Source of the DNA: an uncultured Clostridia bacterium
GTDB lineage: Bacteria > Bacillota > Clostridia > Oscillospirales > Ruminococcaceae
Length of the DNA stretch: 64,000 bases
Reading direction: 5' to 3'
Assembly: GCA_947631115.1 (NCBI GenBank)
Contig: CANRKB010000001.1
Location: forward strand, 62,001 to 126,000
Shown here: piece after piece, positions 9,193-17,489 of the stretch
Position numbering within the stretch: position 1 is the stretch's first letter
How the letters are laid out: each line of letters starts with the position of its first letter
Notes under the pieces: model-generated
Seen by the model: the letters and a program-made list of their open reading frames with translations, nothing else
What the model was told of the DNA's origin: nothing
The model's database searches: none
Program-made: the position numbers and the translations under genes

Positions 9193-9720
9193 ATGTTTTT
9201 TCCGAACGAGGTTGAACGCGTACTCTACAGCGAGGAGCAGATAAAAGCCCGCGTAAAGGAAATGGGCAAGCTCCTTACAGAAGAATACGCCGATAAGAAT
9301 CCTCTGTTTTTGTGCGTACTGCGCGGAGCGAGCGTTTTCTTCTGCGATCTGATAAGGAGCGTCGAGTGTCCGCTTGAGATAGATTTCATCAGAGCGAAAA
9401 GCTATGTAGGAACAAATTCGAGCGGCAATGTCGAAGTAGAGGGCGATCTTTCAAAAATTTCGGGACGTGACGTCGTTATAGTCGAGGACATCGCAGATAC
9501 CGCGAGAACGCTTTCAAAGCTCAAAGAGCTTCTGCTCCGGAAAAATCCGAAATCGCTTAAAACGGCGGTCTTTCTCGACAAGCCCTCAAGGCGCGTTATA
9601 AAAGACTTTAAAGCCGACTATACGGGCTTTGAGATAGAGGATCTCTTTGTGGTGGGATACGGTCTTGACTGCGACGATAAATTCAGAAATCTTCCGTATA
9701 TCGGAGTTATAAAAAGTTAG
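9193..9720 (+). CDS. hpt: Hypoxanthine(-guanine) phosphoribosyltransferase
   Basis: The enzyme salvages hypoxanthine and guanine with PRPP to IMP and GMP. The 175-residue protein has the PRPP-binding motif VVIVEDIADTART near 95-107 and the flexible loop region KSYVGTNSSG near 76-85. GYGLDCDDKFRNLPYIG is the family C-terminal signature. The ATG has a strong GGAGGAAAAC site. Its usual neighbours tilS and ftsH flank it. ftsH starts 120 bp downstream. Confidence 0.95.
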   Translation: MFFPNEVERVLYSEEQIKARVKEMGKLLTEEYADKNPLFLCVLRGASVFFCDLIRSVECPLEIDFIRAKSYVGTNSSGNVEVEGDLSKISGRDVVIVEDIADTARTLSKLKELLLRKNPKSLKTAVFLDKPSRRVIKDFKADYTGFEIEDLFVVGYGLDCDDKFRNLPYIGVIKS

Positions 9721-9840
9721 GTACATAAATTTCAGGCTGCGTATAAAGCCCGAGCTTTAGGGGCGGTCTGCGATCTTTCGGCTGCGGATGTTCGCGGCTT
9801 GTAAATATAAATTCACGCGTAATGCGGAAAGGCGGTTTAA
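9721..9840. other. hpt-ftsH spacer with partial repeat
   Basis: This gap contains the segment CAGGCTGCGTATAAAGCCC (9733-9751). It resembles the left end of the branched hairpin at 43698-43804 and of a sequence at 31924-31954. No promoter was recognised. The ftsH ribosome site AAAGGCGG ends the gap. Confidence 0.35.
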
Positions 9841-11778
9841 ATGAAGAAAAATAAGCTTACGGGCGTAATAATCTACTTCGTGATAATTTTACTTCTTATC
9901 TTCGGAGTAGTTTCCGTTTTGAATATGGTAAGCGGAAACTCGAGGAGAGACGCAGTGTCGTATTCGGATATTATTTCCGAGTTTGATAATTTGAACGTTT
10001 CAAAATATGAACTGGATCTCGGAAGCGGACTTCTCAGATATTATCTCAAGGGAACGGAAAACGATCCCCAGCAGATAAAAACTTACAGCGTTCCGAACGT
10101 AAATATATTCTTAAACGATATAAACAGCGGGTATAACAAAGACGGAAAAATGGCGAATTATCGCGTGAGGTATAACGAGGCGAACCCCGATAATCACCTT
10201 GTCGAAAATTATATCCCCATTTCCGATAATTCATTCTGGCTCAATCTCCTGCCGTATCTGTTTCTTGTTCTCGTAATGGTAGTATTCACCATTGTTATTT
10301 TCAGGCAGACAACGGGCGGCGGAAAGATGAACACTTTCTCCCGCGCGAACGTTCGTCAGATGACGGGAAAGAAAGTCACTTTCAATGACGTAGCTGGCGC
10401 TGACGAGGAAAAGCAGGAGCTGGTTGAGATCGTCGATTATCTGAAAAATCCCGGAAAATACCGCGAGATAGGCGCAAGAGTTCCTAAGGGCGTTCTGCTC
10501 GTAGGACCTCCCGGAACAGGTAAGACGCTGCTTGCAAAGGCAGTCGCAGGAGAAGCCGACGCGCCGTTCTTCTCTATTTCGGGTTCGGATTTCGTAGAGA
10601 TGTATGTCGGCGTCGGAGCGTCGCGTGTGCGCGATCTGTTCGACCAGGCGAAAAAGCATACTCCCTCCATTATCTTCATAGACGAAATAGACGCGGTAGG
10701 ACGCCAGCGCGGCGCGGGTCTCGGCGGCGGTCACGACGAGCGAGAACAGACGCTGAACCAGCTGCTCGTTGAAATGGACGGCTTTACCGAAAACGAAAAC
10801 ATCATAGTTATGGCGGCTACCAACAGGCGCGATATTCTCGACCCCGCGCTTATGCGTCCCGGACGTTTCGACAGACAGGTAGTGGTAAGCTACCCCGATA
10901 TAAAAGGACGCGAGGAAATACTCAAAGTCCACACCAGAAACAAGAACATCGGTCCCGATGTCGACCTTAAAACCATCGCCGCAACAACGGCGGGCTTTAC
11001 GGGAGCGGATCTTGAAAACCTCGTAAACGAGGCGGCGCTGCTTGCGGCAAGAAAGAACAAGCGCGCTATAACCAAGGAAGAAATAGAAGAAGCTACTATA
11101 AAGGTAGTCGCAGGTCCCGAAAAGAAGTCAAAGGTCGTATCCGACGATGAAAAGCGCCTCACCGCATATCACGAGGCAGGTCACGCAATTACGACTTATT
11201 TCTGCAAGACGCAGGATAAAGTACACCAGGTGTCAATTGTTCCGCGCGGTTCTGCGGGAGGATTTACAATGCATCTTCCCGAAAAGGACAGAAGCTTTAT
11301 CTCAAAGACTTATATGGAAGAAGAGATAATTGTCCTGCTAGGAGGACGCGCGGCGGAAAAGCTCATACTTGACGATATTTCTACGGGCGCGTCAAACGAC
11401 ATCGAACGCGCAACGGGCGTTGCGCGCGACATGGTAATGCGCTACGGCTTCTCCGAAAAGCTTGGTCCTATTCTTTACGGAAACGCCAGCCACGAGGTAT
11501 TCCTCGGCAGAGATTATTCTCAGGGCAAGAATTATTCCGAAAACGTCGCTTCCGAGATAGACGCGGAAATACGCGAGCTTATCGAAACAGGCTATGAAAA
11601 GGCAAAGGATATTCTTTCGGTACACGGAGATATGCTTGAAAAATGCGCGCAGTATCTGATGAAGCACGAAAAGATAAACGGTCCCGATTTCTATAAACTT
11701 ATGGCGGGAGAAATAACCATAGACGGCGAAAAGGTCGAGCTTGAAAAGAATCCGACCGACGCTGACGGCGAAGAATAA
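9841..11778 (+). CDS. ftsH: ATP-dependent zinc metalloprotease FtsH
   Basis: FtsH is a membrane AAA+ protease for quality control of membrane and regulatory proteins. The 645-residue protein has two membrane helices (about 8-28 and 133-155) around an extracytoplasmic domain. Walker A GPPGTGKT lies at 222-229, Walker B is FIDEIDAVG near 280, and the SRH region contains [19 protein letters not shown]. The zinc site HEAGH is at 444-448. Length and order are typical. A hairpin downstream probably ends or attenuates transcription. Confidence 0.97.
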   Translation: MKKNKLTGVIIYFVIILLLIFGVVSVLNMVSGNSRRDAVSYSDIISEFDNLNVSKYELDLGSGLLRYYLKGTENDPQQIKTYSVPNVNIFLNDINSGYNKDGKMANYRVRYNEANPDNHLVENYIPISDNSFWLNLLPYLFLVLVMVVFTIVIFRQTTGGGKMNTFSRANVRQMTGKKVTFNDVAGADEEKQELVEIVDYLKNPGKYREIGARVPKGVLLVGPPGTGKTLLAKAVAGEADAPFFSISGSDFVEMYVGVGASRVRDLFDQAKKHTPSIIFIDEIDAVGRQRGAGLGGGHDEREQTLNQLLVEMDGFTENENIIVMAATNRRDILDPALMRPGRFDRQVVVSYPDIKGREEILKVHTRNKNIGPDVDLKTIAATTAGFTGADLENLVNEAALLAARKNKRAITKEEIEEATIKVVAGPEKKSKVVSDDEKRLTAYHEAGHAITTYFCKTQDKVHQVSIVPRGSAGGFTMHLPEKDRSFISKTYMEEEIIVLLGGRAAEKLILDDISTGASNDIERATGVARDMVMRYGFSEKLGPILYGNASHEVFLGRDYSQGKNYSENVASEIDAEIRELIETGYEKAKDILSVHGDMLEKCAQYLMKHEKINGPDFYKLMAGEITIDGEKVELEKNPTDADGEE

Positions 11779-11782
11779 AAAA

Positions 11783-11817
11783 TTCGGAGCTAATGAGCAA
11801 AACTCATTAACTCCGAA
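11783..11817 (+). terminator. Probable terminator/attenuator after ftsH
   Basis: A 35-nt hairpin has arms TTCGGAG-c-TAATGAG and CTCATTA-a-CTCCGAA (two 7-bp helices, one mismatch, CAAAA loop). It is followed by AATTGTTT rather than a clean T-run, so termination may be partial. Confidence 0.55.
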
Positions 11818-11846
11818 ATTGTTTAAAATAAGAAAGGCAGAGGGAT

Positions 11847-12266
11847 ATGATAGAATACATAGACAAAGCTCCGACGCTTGAAGAATATAAGGAAATGCGC
11901 CGGGCGGTAAACTTTATAGTATTGTCCGACAGGATAGCCAAAAACGCCTTAAACAACGCGTTTCATATAACCACCGTCCGCGATAACGGCAGAGCCGTAG
12001 GAATGATAAGAGTGCTTTCCGACGGCAGCTACGCAAATTTCATAACCGATGTAATGGTCATTCCCGAATACCAGCACAAAGGTATCGGAACGACGATGAT
12101 GAAGCGGACAATGGATTTTATGTACGGCACGCTTGAAGAGGGCGAAACTATCATACTTTACCTTATGTCCGCGTCGGGCAAAGAGCCTTTTTATAAACAA
12201 TTCGGCTTTCGCGAGCGCCCTAATAACGACTGGGGAGCAGGCATGAGCCAGTGGATCACTAAATAA
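11847..12266 (+). CDS. GNAT-family N-acetyltransferase
   Basis: This is a 139-residue single-domain GNAT protein. The acetyl-CoA pyrophosphate loop is visible as YQHKGIGTTMM (about 73-83), matching Q/R-x-x-G-x-G/A. The PFYKQFGF segment near 115 is the usual strand 6/7 region of small GNATs. The substrate cannot be deduced. It starts at ATG with GAGGG upstream, 68 bp after ftsH and beyond the hairpin. It could be transcribed by read-through. Confidence 0.85.
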   Translation: MIEYIDKAPTLEEYKEMRRAVNFIVLSDRIAKNALNNAFHITTVRDNGRAVGMIRVLSDGSYANFITDVMVIPEYQHKGIGTTMMKRTMDFMYGTLEEGETIILYLMSASGKEPFYKQFGFRERPNNDWGAGMSQWITK

Positions 12267-12303
12267 ATTTTGTGCATTATTTTCATGGTATGTGAAATAA
12301 TCC

Positions 12304-12332
12304 TTGACAAAAGCTTATTGTTATGCTATAAT
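12304..12332 (+). promoter_or_regulatory. Consensus sigma-A promoter
   Basis: TTGACA (12304-12309), 17 bp, TATAAT (12327-12332): a perfect match. It drives the zinc-ribbon membrane protein, with a leader of about 75 nt that includes GTGGCATTGCCAC, a small inverted repeat. Confidence 0.9.
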
Positions 12333-12414
12333 ATTTAAGATAGGGAAGTGTGGCATTGCCACGAGGCTTTGTTTTTTATACATTGCGGAAATTTCAGTTA
12401 AAGAGAGGTAAATT

Positions 12415-12972
12415 ATGGAAAGATTTTGTCCTACTTGCGGTTCTCTTGTACAGGGAGACGGGGATTTTTGCCCTTCGTGCGGTGCAAAGCTCGGCGGAGC
12501 GGTAAACCTTGAAAAGCCGATAACATCGCAGCCTACTACGGGCGGAAGTATGCCTGACACGTCAAGCAGCAATCTGAATAACCAGAGCAACATGAACAAT
12601 CAGAACAATCAGAGCGGCAATTATTCACAAATGCCGAATTATCCTCAGAATTTCAGTTCGGGCAATTATAGCGCACCCGCGGAAGAAATGTCTGTAGGTC
12701 AGTGGGTGCTTACGATTTTCCTTTCGGGACTCGGTATAATCGGAATTATACTTTTGTTTGTATGGGCGTTCGGCTCCGATAACAATACCGCGAGGAAAAA
12801 TTATGCGCGCGCAATGCTTATCTGGGAAGCAATTGCGTTGGGATTGATAATATTGATCTACGGCGGTTTGTGCATTTGCGGAATGTCGCTGGGCAATATG
12901 TTCGGCGGTTCTTATAGCGACATATATGATAATCTGAATTATTATACATCCACATTGTTTATGGGAATGTGA
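12415..12972 (+). CDS. Zinc-ribbon membrane protein of unknown function
   Basis: The family is not recognised. The 185-residue protein opens with a zinc ribbon (CPTCG near 5-9, CPSCG near 22-26), continues with an Asn/Gln/Ser-rich flexible stretch (about 50-90), and ends in two hydrophobic helices (about 100-122 and 135-155). Similar zinc-ribbon plus membrane proteins are common and poorly characterised in Clostridia. The AGAGAGG ribosome site and perfect promoter suggest strong expression. A second zinc-ribbon membrane protein is encoded convergently just downstream (13167-14708), so the two may be functionally related. Confidence 0.8.
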   Translation: MERFCPTCGSLVQGDGDFCPSCGAKLGGAVNLEKPITSQPTTGGSMPDTSSSNLNNQSNMNNQNNQSGNYSQMPNYPQNFSSGNYSAPAEEMSVGQWVLTIFLSGLGIIGIILLFVWAFGSDNNTARKNYARAMLIWEAIALGLIILIYGGLCICGMSLGNMFGGSYSDIYDNLNYYTSTLFMGM

Positions 12973-12974
12973 TT

Positions 12975-13083
12975 CTAGAGGCTAGAAATTAAGATGCTAG
13001 AGGCTAGAGTTGTAATTAAGACGTTATTTGCTAACTTTAACGTATAAAAGAAATAAGAGGCTGGGGTTTAAACTCTAGCCTCT
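12975..13083. repeat. TAGAGG-type intergenic repeats and hairpin
   Basis: Two copies of CTAGAGGCTAGA (12975-12986, 12997-13008) are followed by the hairpin AGAGGCTGGGG/CTCTAGCCTCT (13056-13083). The same word family starts the large repeats at 15.9, 28.4 and 56.7 kb and forms hairpins at 31.8 and 32.8 kb, so it is a dispersed repeat rather than a gene-specific sequence. Confidence 0.75.
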
Positions 13084-13091
13084 AAAAGCTA

Positions 13092-13127
13092 AGAGCGTAA
13101 GCCTGCGATAGGTTTACGCTCTTTTTT
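13092..13127 (+). terminator. Intrinsic terminator
   Basis: AGAGCGTAAGCC pairs with GGTTTACGCTCT (12 bp with one G-T pair, 7-nt loop) and is followed by TTTTTT. It ends transcription of the upstream zinc-ribbon gene. Its stem could also stop the convergent gene, though the T-run suits the plus strand. Confidence 0.9.
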
Positions 13128-13166
13128 ATTAACACAATTCGATAACACCTGCTTTGCGGGTACCTG

Positions 13167-14708
13167 TTATCCCGCTTTCGCTTTTTTATTCCTGATCGCT
13201 TTTGTGATAAGCTTCATGGCTACAAACACGCCTATAAAGACTATGCCTGCAATGAGCGATCTTATTCCCATGGTGGTGAAATCTTGCGCAAGCGTCTTGC
13301 TGAGAATTCTTGAGAGAGTCTTGTTTACTATTGCGTAGTCAAGTCCCGTAAACATCGAAAGATTTGCCGTTACAAGATTTACGCAAAGCGCCGCTACGCC
13401 CGACACCGCAAACGCAATTCCCAAAGTCAGCGCCGCCGCGTCAATACGCTTTGTTATCACCGCAATAACTACCGCAAGCCCTACTGCAAGCACCACCGCC
13501 GCAATTATCGTTATTACCGACAGCAGCATTTGAGGAAGACTTCCCGCGCTTTCAAGCAAACTTGACGGATTATAGGAGCTGATAGTTTTCTTGTTCTCTT
13601 TTATGACAACTTCCATTTCCTTGTTTATTTCATCAATGAATAAAGGATCTTTTCCGTCGAGAACATAATTTACGGCTTCTTCCGAGAGACCTTTAAGATC
13701 GCTTTCGTTGAGAGGTTCGCTGTCGTCGCCCGTGAGCAGATAGCTTTCATATGCCTTTATAACATCGCTCAGATATGCTTTAACCGAGGATTTTTCATCG
13801 TTGAGGAGGCTGTCTACTCTTTCTTTGTCTATCTCAAACGTCTGCTCTTCAAACTTTTCGTTTGAATATTTATCGATAATTGCTTTTATCTCGTCGTCGC
13901 TGAATTTTGAGAAGTTATTTACCAGAGTATCAATATCAAGGTCGTTTATGCTGTTTACTCCGTCTATTTTCCTTACGAAAGCGTCAAGGTCGATCCCGGG
14001 AATATTCTTTATGTCGTTTACCGTGACATTGTTCGTTTCCAGAAGCCCTTTTGCTATCTGATGTTCATAATCTTCAAGCAATACGCTTATAAGTTCGCTT
14101 AAGGTCGCGTCTTCGTCAAGCTTGCCCTCTTCGGTCAGATCGAGTTTCATATCGCCTACTACTACGTTTCCTAATTCAATTTCAACTACCGCTTCGGATA
14201 TTGCTTCTCTTGAAAGCGTTTTTCTTACGGAAGATACAGCTATCGCGGCAGTCGAAAATACGGTAATAAGTATACCGAACGCAATGCAAATCGCAACCGC
14301 GCCCGCAACGTTCATCTTTTTCCTTTTCTTCGGTTTTTCTATGACCTCGGCGGTCTGCGGCGCGGAATATTCGGCGTCAGGCTCGTTTACCTCCGTTTGT
14401 TTATCTATAACGGCGGTTGCGGAACGCTTCGCGGTATCGTCGAAGGATCCCGTGCTATTTGTTTCGGTCGCCCGTTCAGGCTCGTTGGTTATTTCCGCAG
14501 CAGGCTCGATATTTTGCGCTTTTTCAGGCTCGGTGCTTTCGGGAATAACAGCGGGTCCATCGTAAACAACAGGCTCTTCGTCGATCACTGCGGGATCTGC
14601 GGAGGTCTGTTCTTTTGCGTCGTTGGCTACAGCTGCAAGGGGCGTTCCGCAAAATTCGCAGAACTTTGCACCGTCAGGTACGTTATTTTTACAAGATGGG
14701 CAGATCAT
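13167..14708 (-). CDS. Large zinc-ribbon multi-pass membrane protein, unknown function
   Basis: The start taken is the ATG at 14708, with GAGG about 8 bases upstream; a GTG three codons earlier is less likely. The 513-residue protein has an N-terminal zinc ribbon (CPSC, CEFCG), an acidic Glu/Pro/Ala-rich linker to about 130, a membrane helix (about 140-162), a largely helical domain likely outside the cell (about 165-390), and three or more membrane helices (about 395-420, 427-450, 483-503). It is not a recognised family. Internal weak repeats of the type xxLDxDxxVxxF are seen in the outer domain. It is transcribed from its own promoter, divergent from the aldolase gene. Confidence 0.8.
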   Translation of the reverse strand: MICPSCKNNVPDGAKFCEFCGTPLAAVANDAKEQTSADPAVIDEEPVVYDGPAVIPESTEPEKAQNIEPAAEITNEPERATETNSTGSFDDTAKRSATAVIDKQTEVNEPDAEYSAPQTAEVIEKPKKRKKMNVAGAVAICIAFGILITVFSTAAIAVSSVRKTLSREAISEAVVEIELGNVVVGDMKLDLTEEGKLDEDATLSELISVLLEDYEHQIAKGLLETNNVTVNDIKNIPGIDLDAFVRKIDGVNSINDLDIDTLVNNFSKFSDDEIKAIIDKYSNEKFEEQTFEIDKERVDSLLNDEKSSVKAYLSDVIKAYESYLLTGDDSEPLNESDLKGLSEEAVNYVLDGKDPLFIDEINKEMEVVIKENKKTISSYNPSSLLESAGSLPQMLLSVITIIAAVVLAVGLAVVIAVITKRIDAAALTLGIAFAVSGVAALCVNLVTANLSMFTGLDYAIVNKTLSRILSKTLAQDFTTMGIRSLIAGIVFIGVFVAMKLITKAIRNKKAKAG

Positions 14709-14772
14709 TTTATACACCTCACAAACGATTTATACTTGCTCTCAATTATACAATAATCAAAAGTTACTTTTA

Positions 14773-14801
14773 ATTATACAATATTTTGTATACATTTGCA
14801 A
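14773..14801 (-). promoter_or_regulatory. Promoter of the large zinc-ribbon gene
   Basis: On the minus strand TTGCAA (14801-14796), 17 bp, TATAAT (14778-14773). A second TATAAT on the same strand lies at 14750-14745. The promoter is divergent from the one at 14830. Confidence 0.7.
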
Positions 14802-14829
14802 GAGTTTTTTAAAAAAATTTTGTCAGCAC

Positions 14830-14858
14830 TTGATTTTTTTGGAAGAAAGTGTTATAAT
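14830..14858 (+). promoter_or_regulatory. Promoter of the aldolase-like gene
   Basis: TTGATT (14830-14835), 17 bp, TATAAT (14853-14858). The distance to the divergent -35 box is about 28 bp, so a shared regulator is possible. Confidence 0.75.
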
Positions 14859-14913
14859 AAAATGCGGACTTTAGGCGATGTTCGAAAGAATATAAACAAA
14901 GAGGTGCAAAAAA

Positions 14914-15891
14914 ATGCCTGACAGAAAAGGTAATCTTATGAGCGTCAGAAAGGACGTAAAAGTTCTTGACGCTACTATCCGCGACGGCGGACTATGCAAT
15001 AATTTCGAGTTTACGGACGAGTTTGTGACCGCGCTTTATAAGGCGAACATAAAATGCGGAATAGACTATATGGAATTTGGCTATAAAGCAAGCAAGAACA
15101 TGTTTAAGAAGAGCGATTTCGGAAAGTGGAAATTCTGCGACGAAGAGGACATTCGCTCAATTGTCGGCGAAAACATCTCGGACATGAAAATATCCGTTAT
15201 GGCGGACGTGGGTCGCTGCGATTTTAAGGAGGATTTTCTTCCGAAGTCGGAGAGCGTTATAGACATGGTGCGCGTGGCGTGTTACATACACCAGATACCC
15301 GCGGCGATAGAGATGATAGAACATCTTCACGGTCTGGGGTATGAAACTTGCTGCAATATTATGGCAATATCGCAGGCTAATCTCAATCAGATAAACGAAG
15401 CTCTCGATATGATTTCCAAGAGTTCGGTAGATGTAATATATCTTGTGGACAGCTATGGGTCGCTGTTTCCCGAGAATGCGGGAGATCTGGCGGCGAAATA
15501 TCTCGAATTTGCCGAGGCAAACGGGAAGAAAGTCGGCTTTCACGGTCACAACAATCAGAATCTTGCGTTTGCGAACACGATAGAAACGATGTCGCTGGGA
15601 GTGTCGTATCTTGACGGAACGGCGCTTGCGATGGGGCGCGGCGCGGGAAACTGCGCGATGGAACTTCTGCTCGGATTCCTGAAAAACCCGAAGTACAGTA
15701 TTTTCCCGCTGCTTGAGTTTATAGAGAAGTATATGATGCCGCTGAGAAATTCTGGCGTTACATGGGGTTATGACTTGCAATATATGATGACGGGACAGTT
15801 AAACCGTCATCCGCGCGAGGCTATGCAGTTCACGGCTGACAAGCGCGGCGATTACAGCGAGTTTTATAAACAGCTGCTGGAGAATTTTTAA
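14914..15891 (+). CDS. DRE-TIM (HMGL-like) aldolase/metallolyase
   Basis: The 325-residue protein is a TIM-barrel of the HMG-CoA lyase-like superfamily, which cleaves or condenses 2-oxo or 3-hydroxy acids with a divalent metal. The signature appears as DATIRDGG (about 19-26). The metal-binding HGHNN lies near 209-213. The family best known from this pattern is 4-hydroxy-2-oxovalerate aldolase; similar proteins in Clostridia are annotated only as aldolase-domain proteins. Its partner, an acylating aldehyde dehydrogenase, is not nearby, so the substrate stays open. It is a single-gene unit followed by the multi-hairpin repeat A. Confidence 0.8.
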   Translation: MPDRKGNLMSVRKDVKVLDATIRDGGLCNNFEFTDEFVTALYKANIKCGIDYMEFGYKASKNMFKKSDFGKWKFCDEEDIRSIVGENISDMKISVMADVGRCDFKEDFLPKSESVIDMVRVACYIHQIPAAIEMIEHLHGLGYETCCNIMAISQANLNQINEALDMISKSSVDVIYLVDSYGSLFPENAGDLAAKYLEFAEANGKKVGFHGHNNQNLAFANTIETMSLGVSYLDGTALAMGRGAGNCAMELLLGFLKNPKYSIFPLLEFIEKYMMPLRNSGVTWGYDLQYMMTGQLNRHPREAMQFTADKRGDYSEFYKQLLENF

Positions 15892-15910
15892 AAAACAAGG
15901 GGGGGACCCC

Positions 15911-16425
15911 ATCTAGAGGCTAGAAGCTAGAGGCTAGAAACTGTAATGAGCGGCGAACAACGTTAAAATCAAAACCACAAAACGAGCGGCGGCGCAAAAG
16001 TTTTTTGAAAAGGGAGTCCAGAGGGGAAAAATTTTTTTCAAAAAATTTTTCCCCTTTGGCGGGGGTACGGGGGCAGCGCCCCCGTCGCGTTAGCATAGCG
16101 CATCAGGTTAAATGCCTGCGGCATTGAACCTGGGGGTGCGGGGAAAACAAGAGTTTTCCCCGCATTGCCGTTTCAAAGCCATGCTTTGAAACGGCAATCC
16201 TAGGAGAGGTGTTGAGCGGGGAAGTACCTTAAGTGTGAAAAACCTTTGAGCGGGAAAGAAAAACGTTAAATTTATTTTAAAGTGATAAATGAGCGAAAAA
16301 GTTTTCAGCTATGCGCTTATAGATTAAATCAACTCAATTTGAGAAAAAGAGAGTTTGGAGGCGCCGTAATTTCATTGCTTTAGCAATGAAATTACGAACG
16401 GAGCGTAAGCGAAGTGAGCAGGCGG
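15911..16425 (+). repeat. Multi-hairpin dispersed repeat, copy A
   Basis: This gene-free stretch is a chain of hairpins preceded by TAGAGG words (15913-15938). H1 16023-16054 (GGGGAAAAA.../...TTTTTCCCC), H2 16067-16085 (ACGGGGGC/GCCCCCGT), H3 16104-16132 (CAGGTTAAATGCC/GGCATTGAACCTG), H4 16138-16163 (GCGGGGAAAAC/GTTTTCCCCGC), H5 16164-16198 (16-bp arms), H6 16365-16396 (14-bp arms). Copies B (28.4 kb) and C (56.6 kb) share the order and much of the sequence. All three lie downstream of plus-strand genes in the same orientation. No transposase or ORF is inside. Confidence 0.9.
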
Positions 16426-16551
16426 GTGGTTTGGTAACGGAGAGGGTTCGGGCGGGGAACTTGTTGCGGGTGTGCGCGTTTAAGTTTGAAAAGCGAAATA
16501 ATGAGAAAAAAGCCTTCCCGCTTGTTTTTTACAACTTTGCCCGAAATTGTG

Positions 16552-16580
16552 TTGATTTTTTTTTAGAAATATGGTATAAT
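16552..16580 (+). promoter_or_regulatory. Promoter of the remA-gmk-priA operon
   Basis: TTGATT (16552-16557), 17 bp, TATAAT (16575-16580), with transcription starting about 28 nt before the remA start. Confidence 0.8.
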
Positions 16581-16614
16581 TACTTAGAATGTATAAAAAT
16601 CGGAGATGAAAAGA

Positions 16615-16857
16615 TTGAAACCCGTAAATATTGGTTTTGGAAATGTCGTAAACGAGGATAGGATAGTCGCTGTAGTCAGCCCCGAGGCTGCGCCGATAAA
16701 ACGTATAGTCCAGCTTGCAAAGGACAGCGGTTCGGCGATAGACGCTACCTGCGGGAGAAAAACGCGTTCGGTCATAATCTGCGACAGCGGTCATGTTGTT
16801 TTGTCCGCGCTTATGCCCGATACTATCGCGGGGAAGTCCGCCAAAAACGGCGATTAG
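16615..16857 (+). CDS. remA: RemA-type DNA-binding regulator (DUF370)
   Basis: RemA is a small DNA-binding protein that activates biofilm matrix genes in Bacillus. The core [15 protein letters not shown] and [14 protein letters not shown] matches the family over its whole length. Two starts are possible: ATG 16606 directly abuts GGAG, while TTG 16615 has about 10 bases between GGAG and the codon and is preferred here (80 residues). It precedes gmk by 17 bp, the same order as in Bacillus and many Clostridia. Confidence 0.93.
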   Translation: MKPVNIGFGNVVNEDRIVAVVSPEAAPIKRIVQLAKDSGSAIDATCGRKTRSVIICDSGHVVLSALMPDTIAGKSAKNGD

Positions 16858-16874
16858 TCAATAACGGAGGAATT

Positions 16875-17489
16875 ATGGAAAATAAAGGCGTTTTGTTTGT
16901 CATATCGGCTCCTGCGGGCTGCGGAAAGGATACGATCTTAAACGAGTTCTTCCTGCATACAGACACCGCGGGCTATGCTGTTTCAGCCACTACAAGAAAG
17001 CCCCGCGAGGGTGAGATAAACGGCGTGCATTATCATTTTCTCACTGTCGAGGATTTCAAGGATAAGATACAGTGCGGCGAAGTTCTTGAATATACCGAGT
17101 ATTGCGGGAATTATTACGGCACTCTTAAAAAGAGCGTTAATGACCTTATAAACAGCGGGAAAGACGCAGTGCTTAAAATCGAGGTAGAGGGCGCCATGAA
17201 TATCAGAAAACAGTTTCCCGATTCCTGCCTTGTATTTATATTGCCGCCGTCGCTTGAAGTTCTCGAACAAAGGCTCCGCGGCAGAGGCACCGAGACCGAG
17301 GAGAAAATTATAGAGAGAACAACGCAGGCAAGAAACGAACTTAAATTTGCCGAGAATTATGATTATCTTATAGTGAACGACGACCTGAAAACCGCCGTAG
17401 ACGATCTGTTGAGCGTGTTCCGCGCGGAAAAACTGAGGAGAACGCGCTGCGGGGAAGTTTTGAAAAATGTTATGGGAGAAAAGCATTGA
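16875..17489 (+). CDS. gmk: Guanylate kinase
   Basis: The enzyme phosphorylates GMP to GDP. The 204-residue protein has the P-loop as APAGCGKDT (about 12-20), with Asp after the Lys where Gly or Ser is usual, and the GMP-binding ATTRKPREGE (about 39-48), HYHFLT and GNYYGT segments. Length is typical. Its last codons overlap the priA start by 4 bases, so translation is coupled. Confidence 0.95.
   Translation: MENKGVLFVISAPAGCGKDTILNEFFLHTDTAGYAVSATTRKPREGEINGVHYHFLTVEDFKDKIQCGEVLEYTEYCGNYYGTLKKSVNDLINSGKDAVLKIEVEGAMNIRKQFPDSCLVFILPPSLEVLEQRLRGRGTETEEKIIERTTQARNELKFAENYDYLIVNDDLKTAVDDLLSVFRAEKLRRTRCGEVLKNVMGEKH

Noticed and set aside
15911-16425. Repeats A-C as insertion sequences.
   Set aside because: No transposase frame, no clear terminal inverted repeats and no target duplication were found; they are called non-coding repeats.
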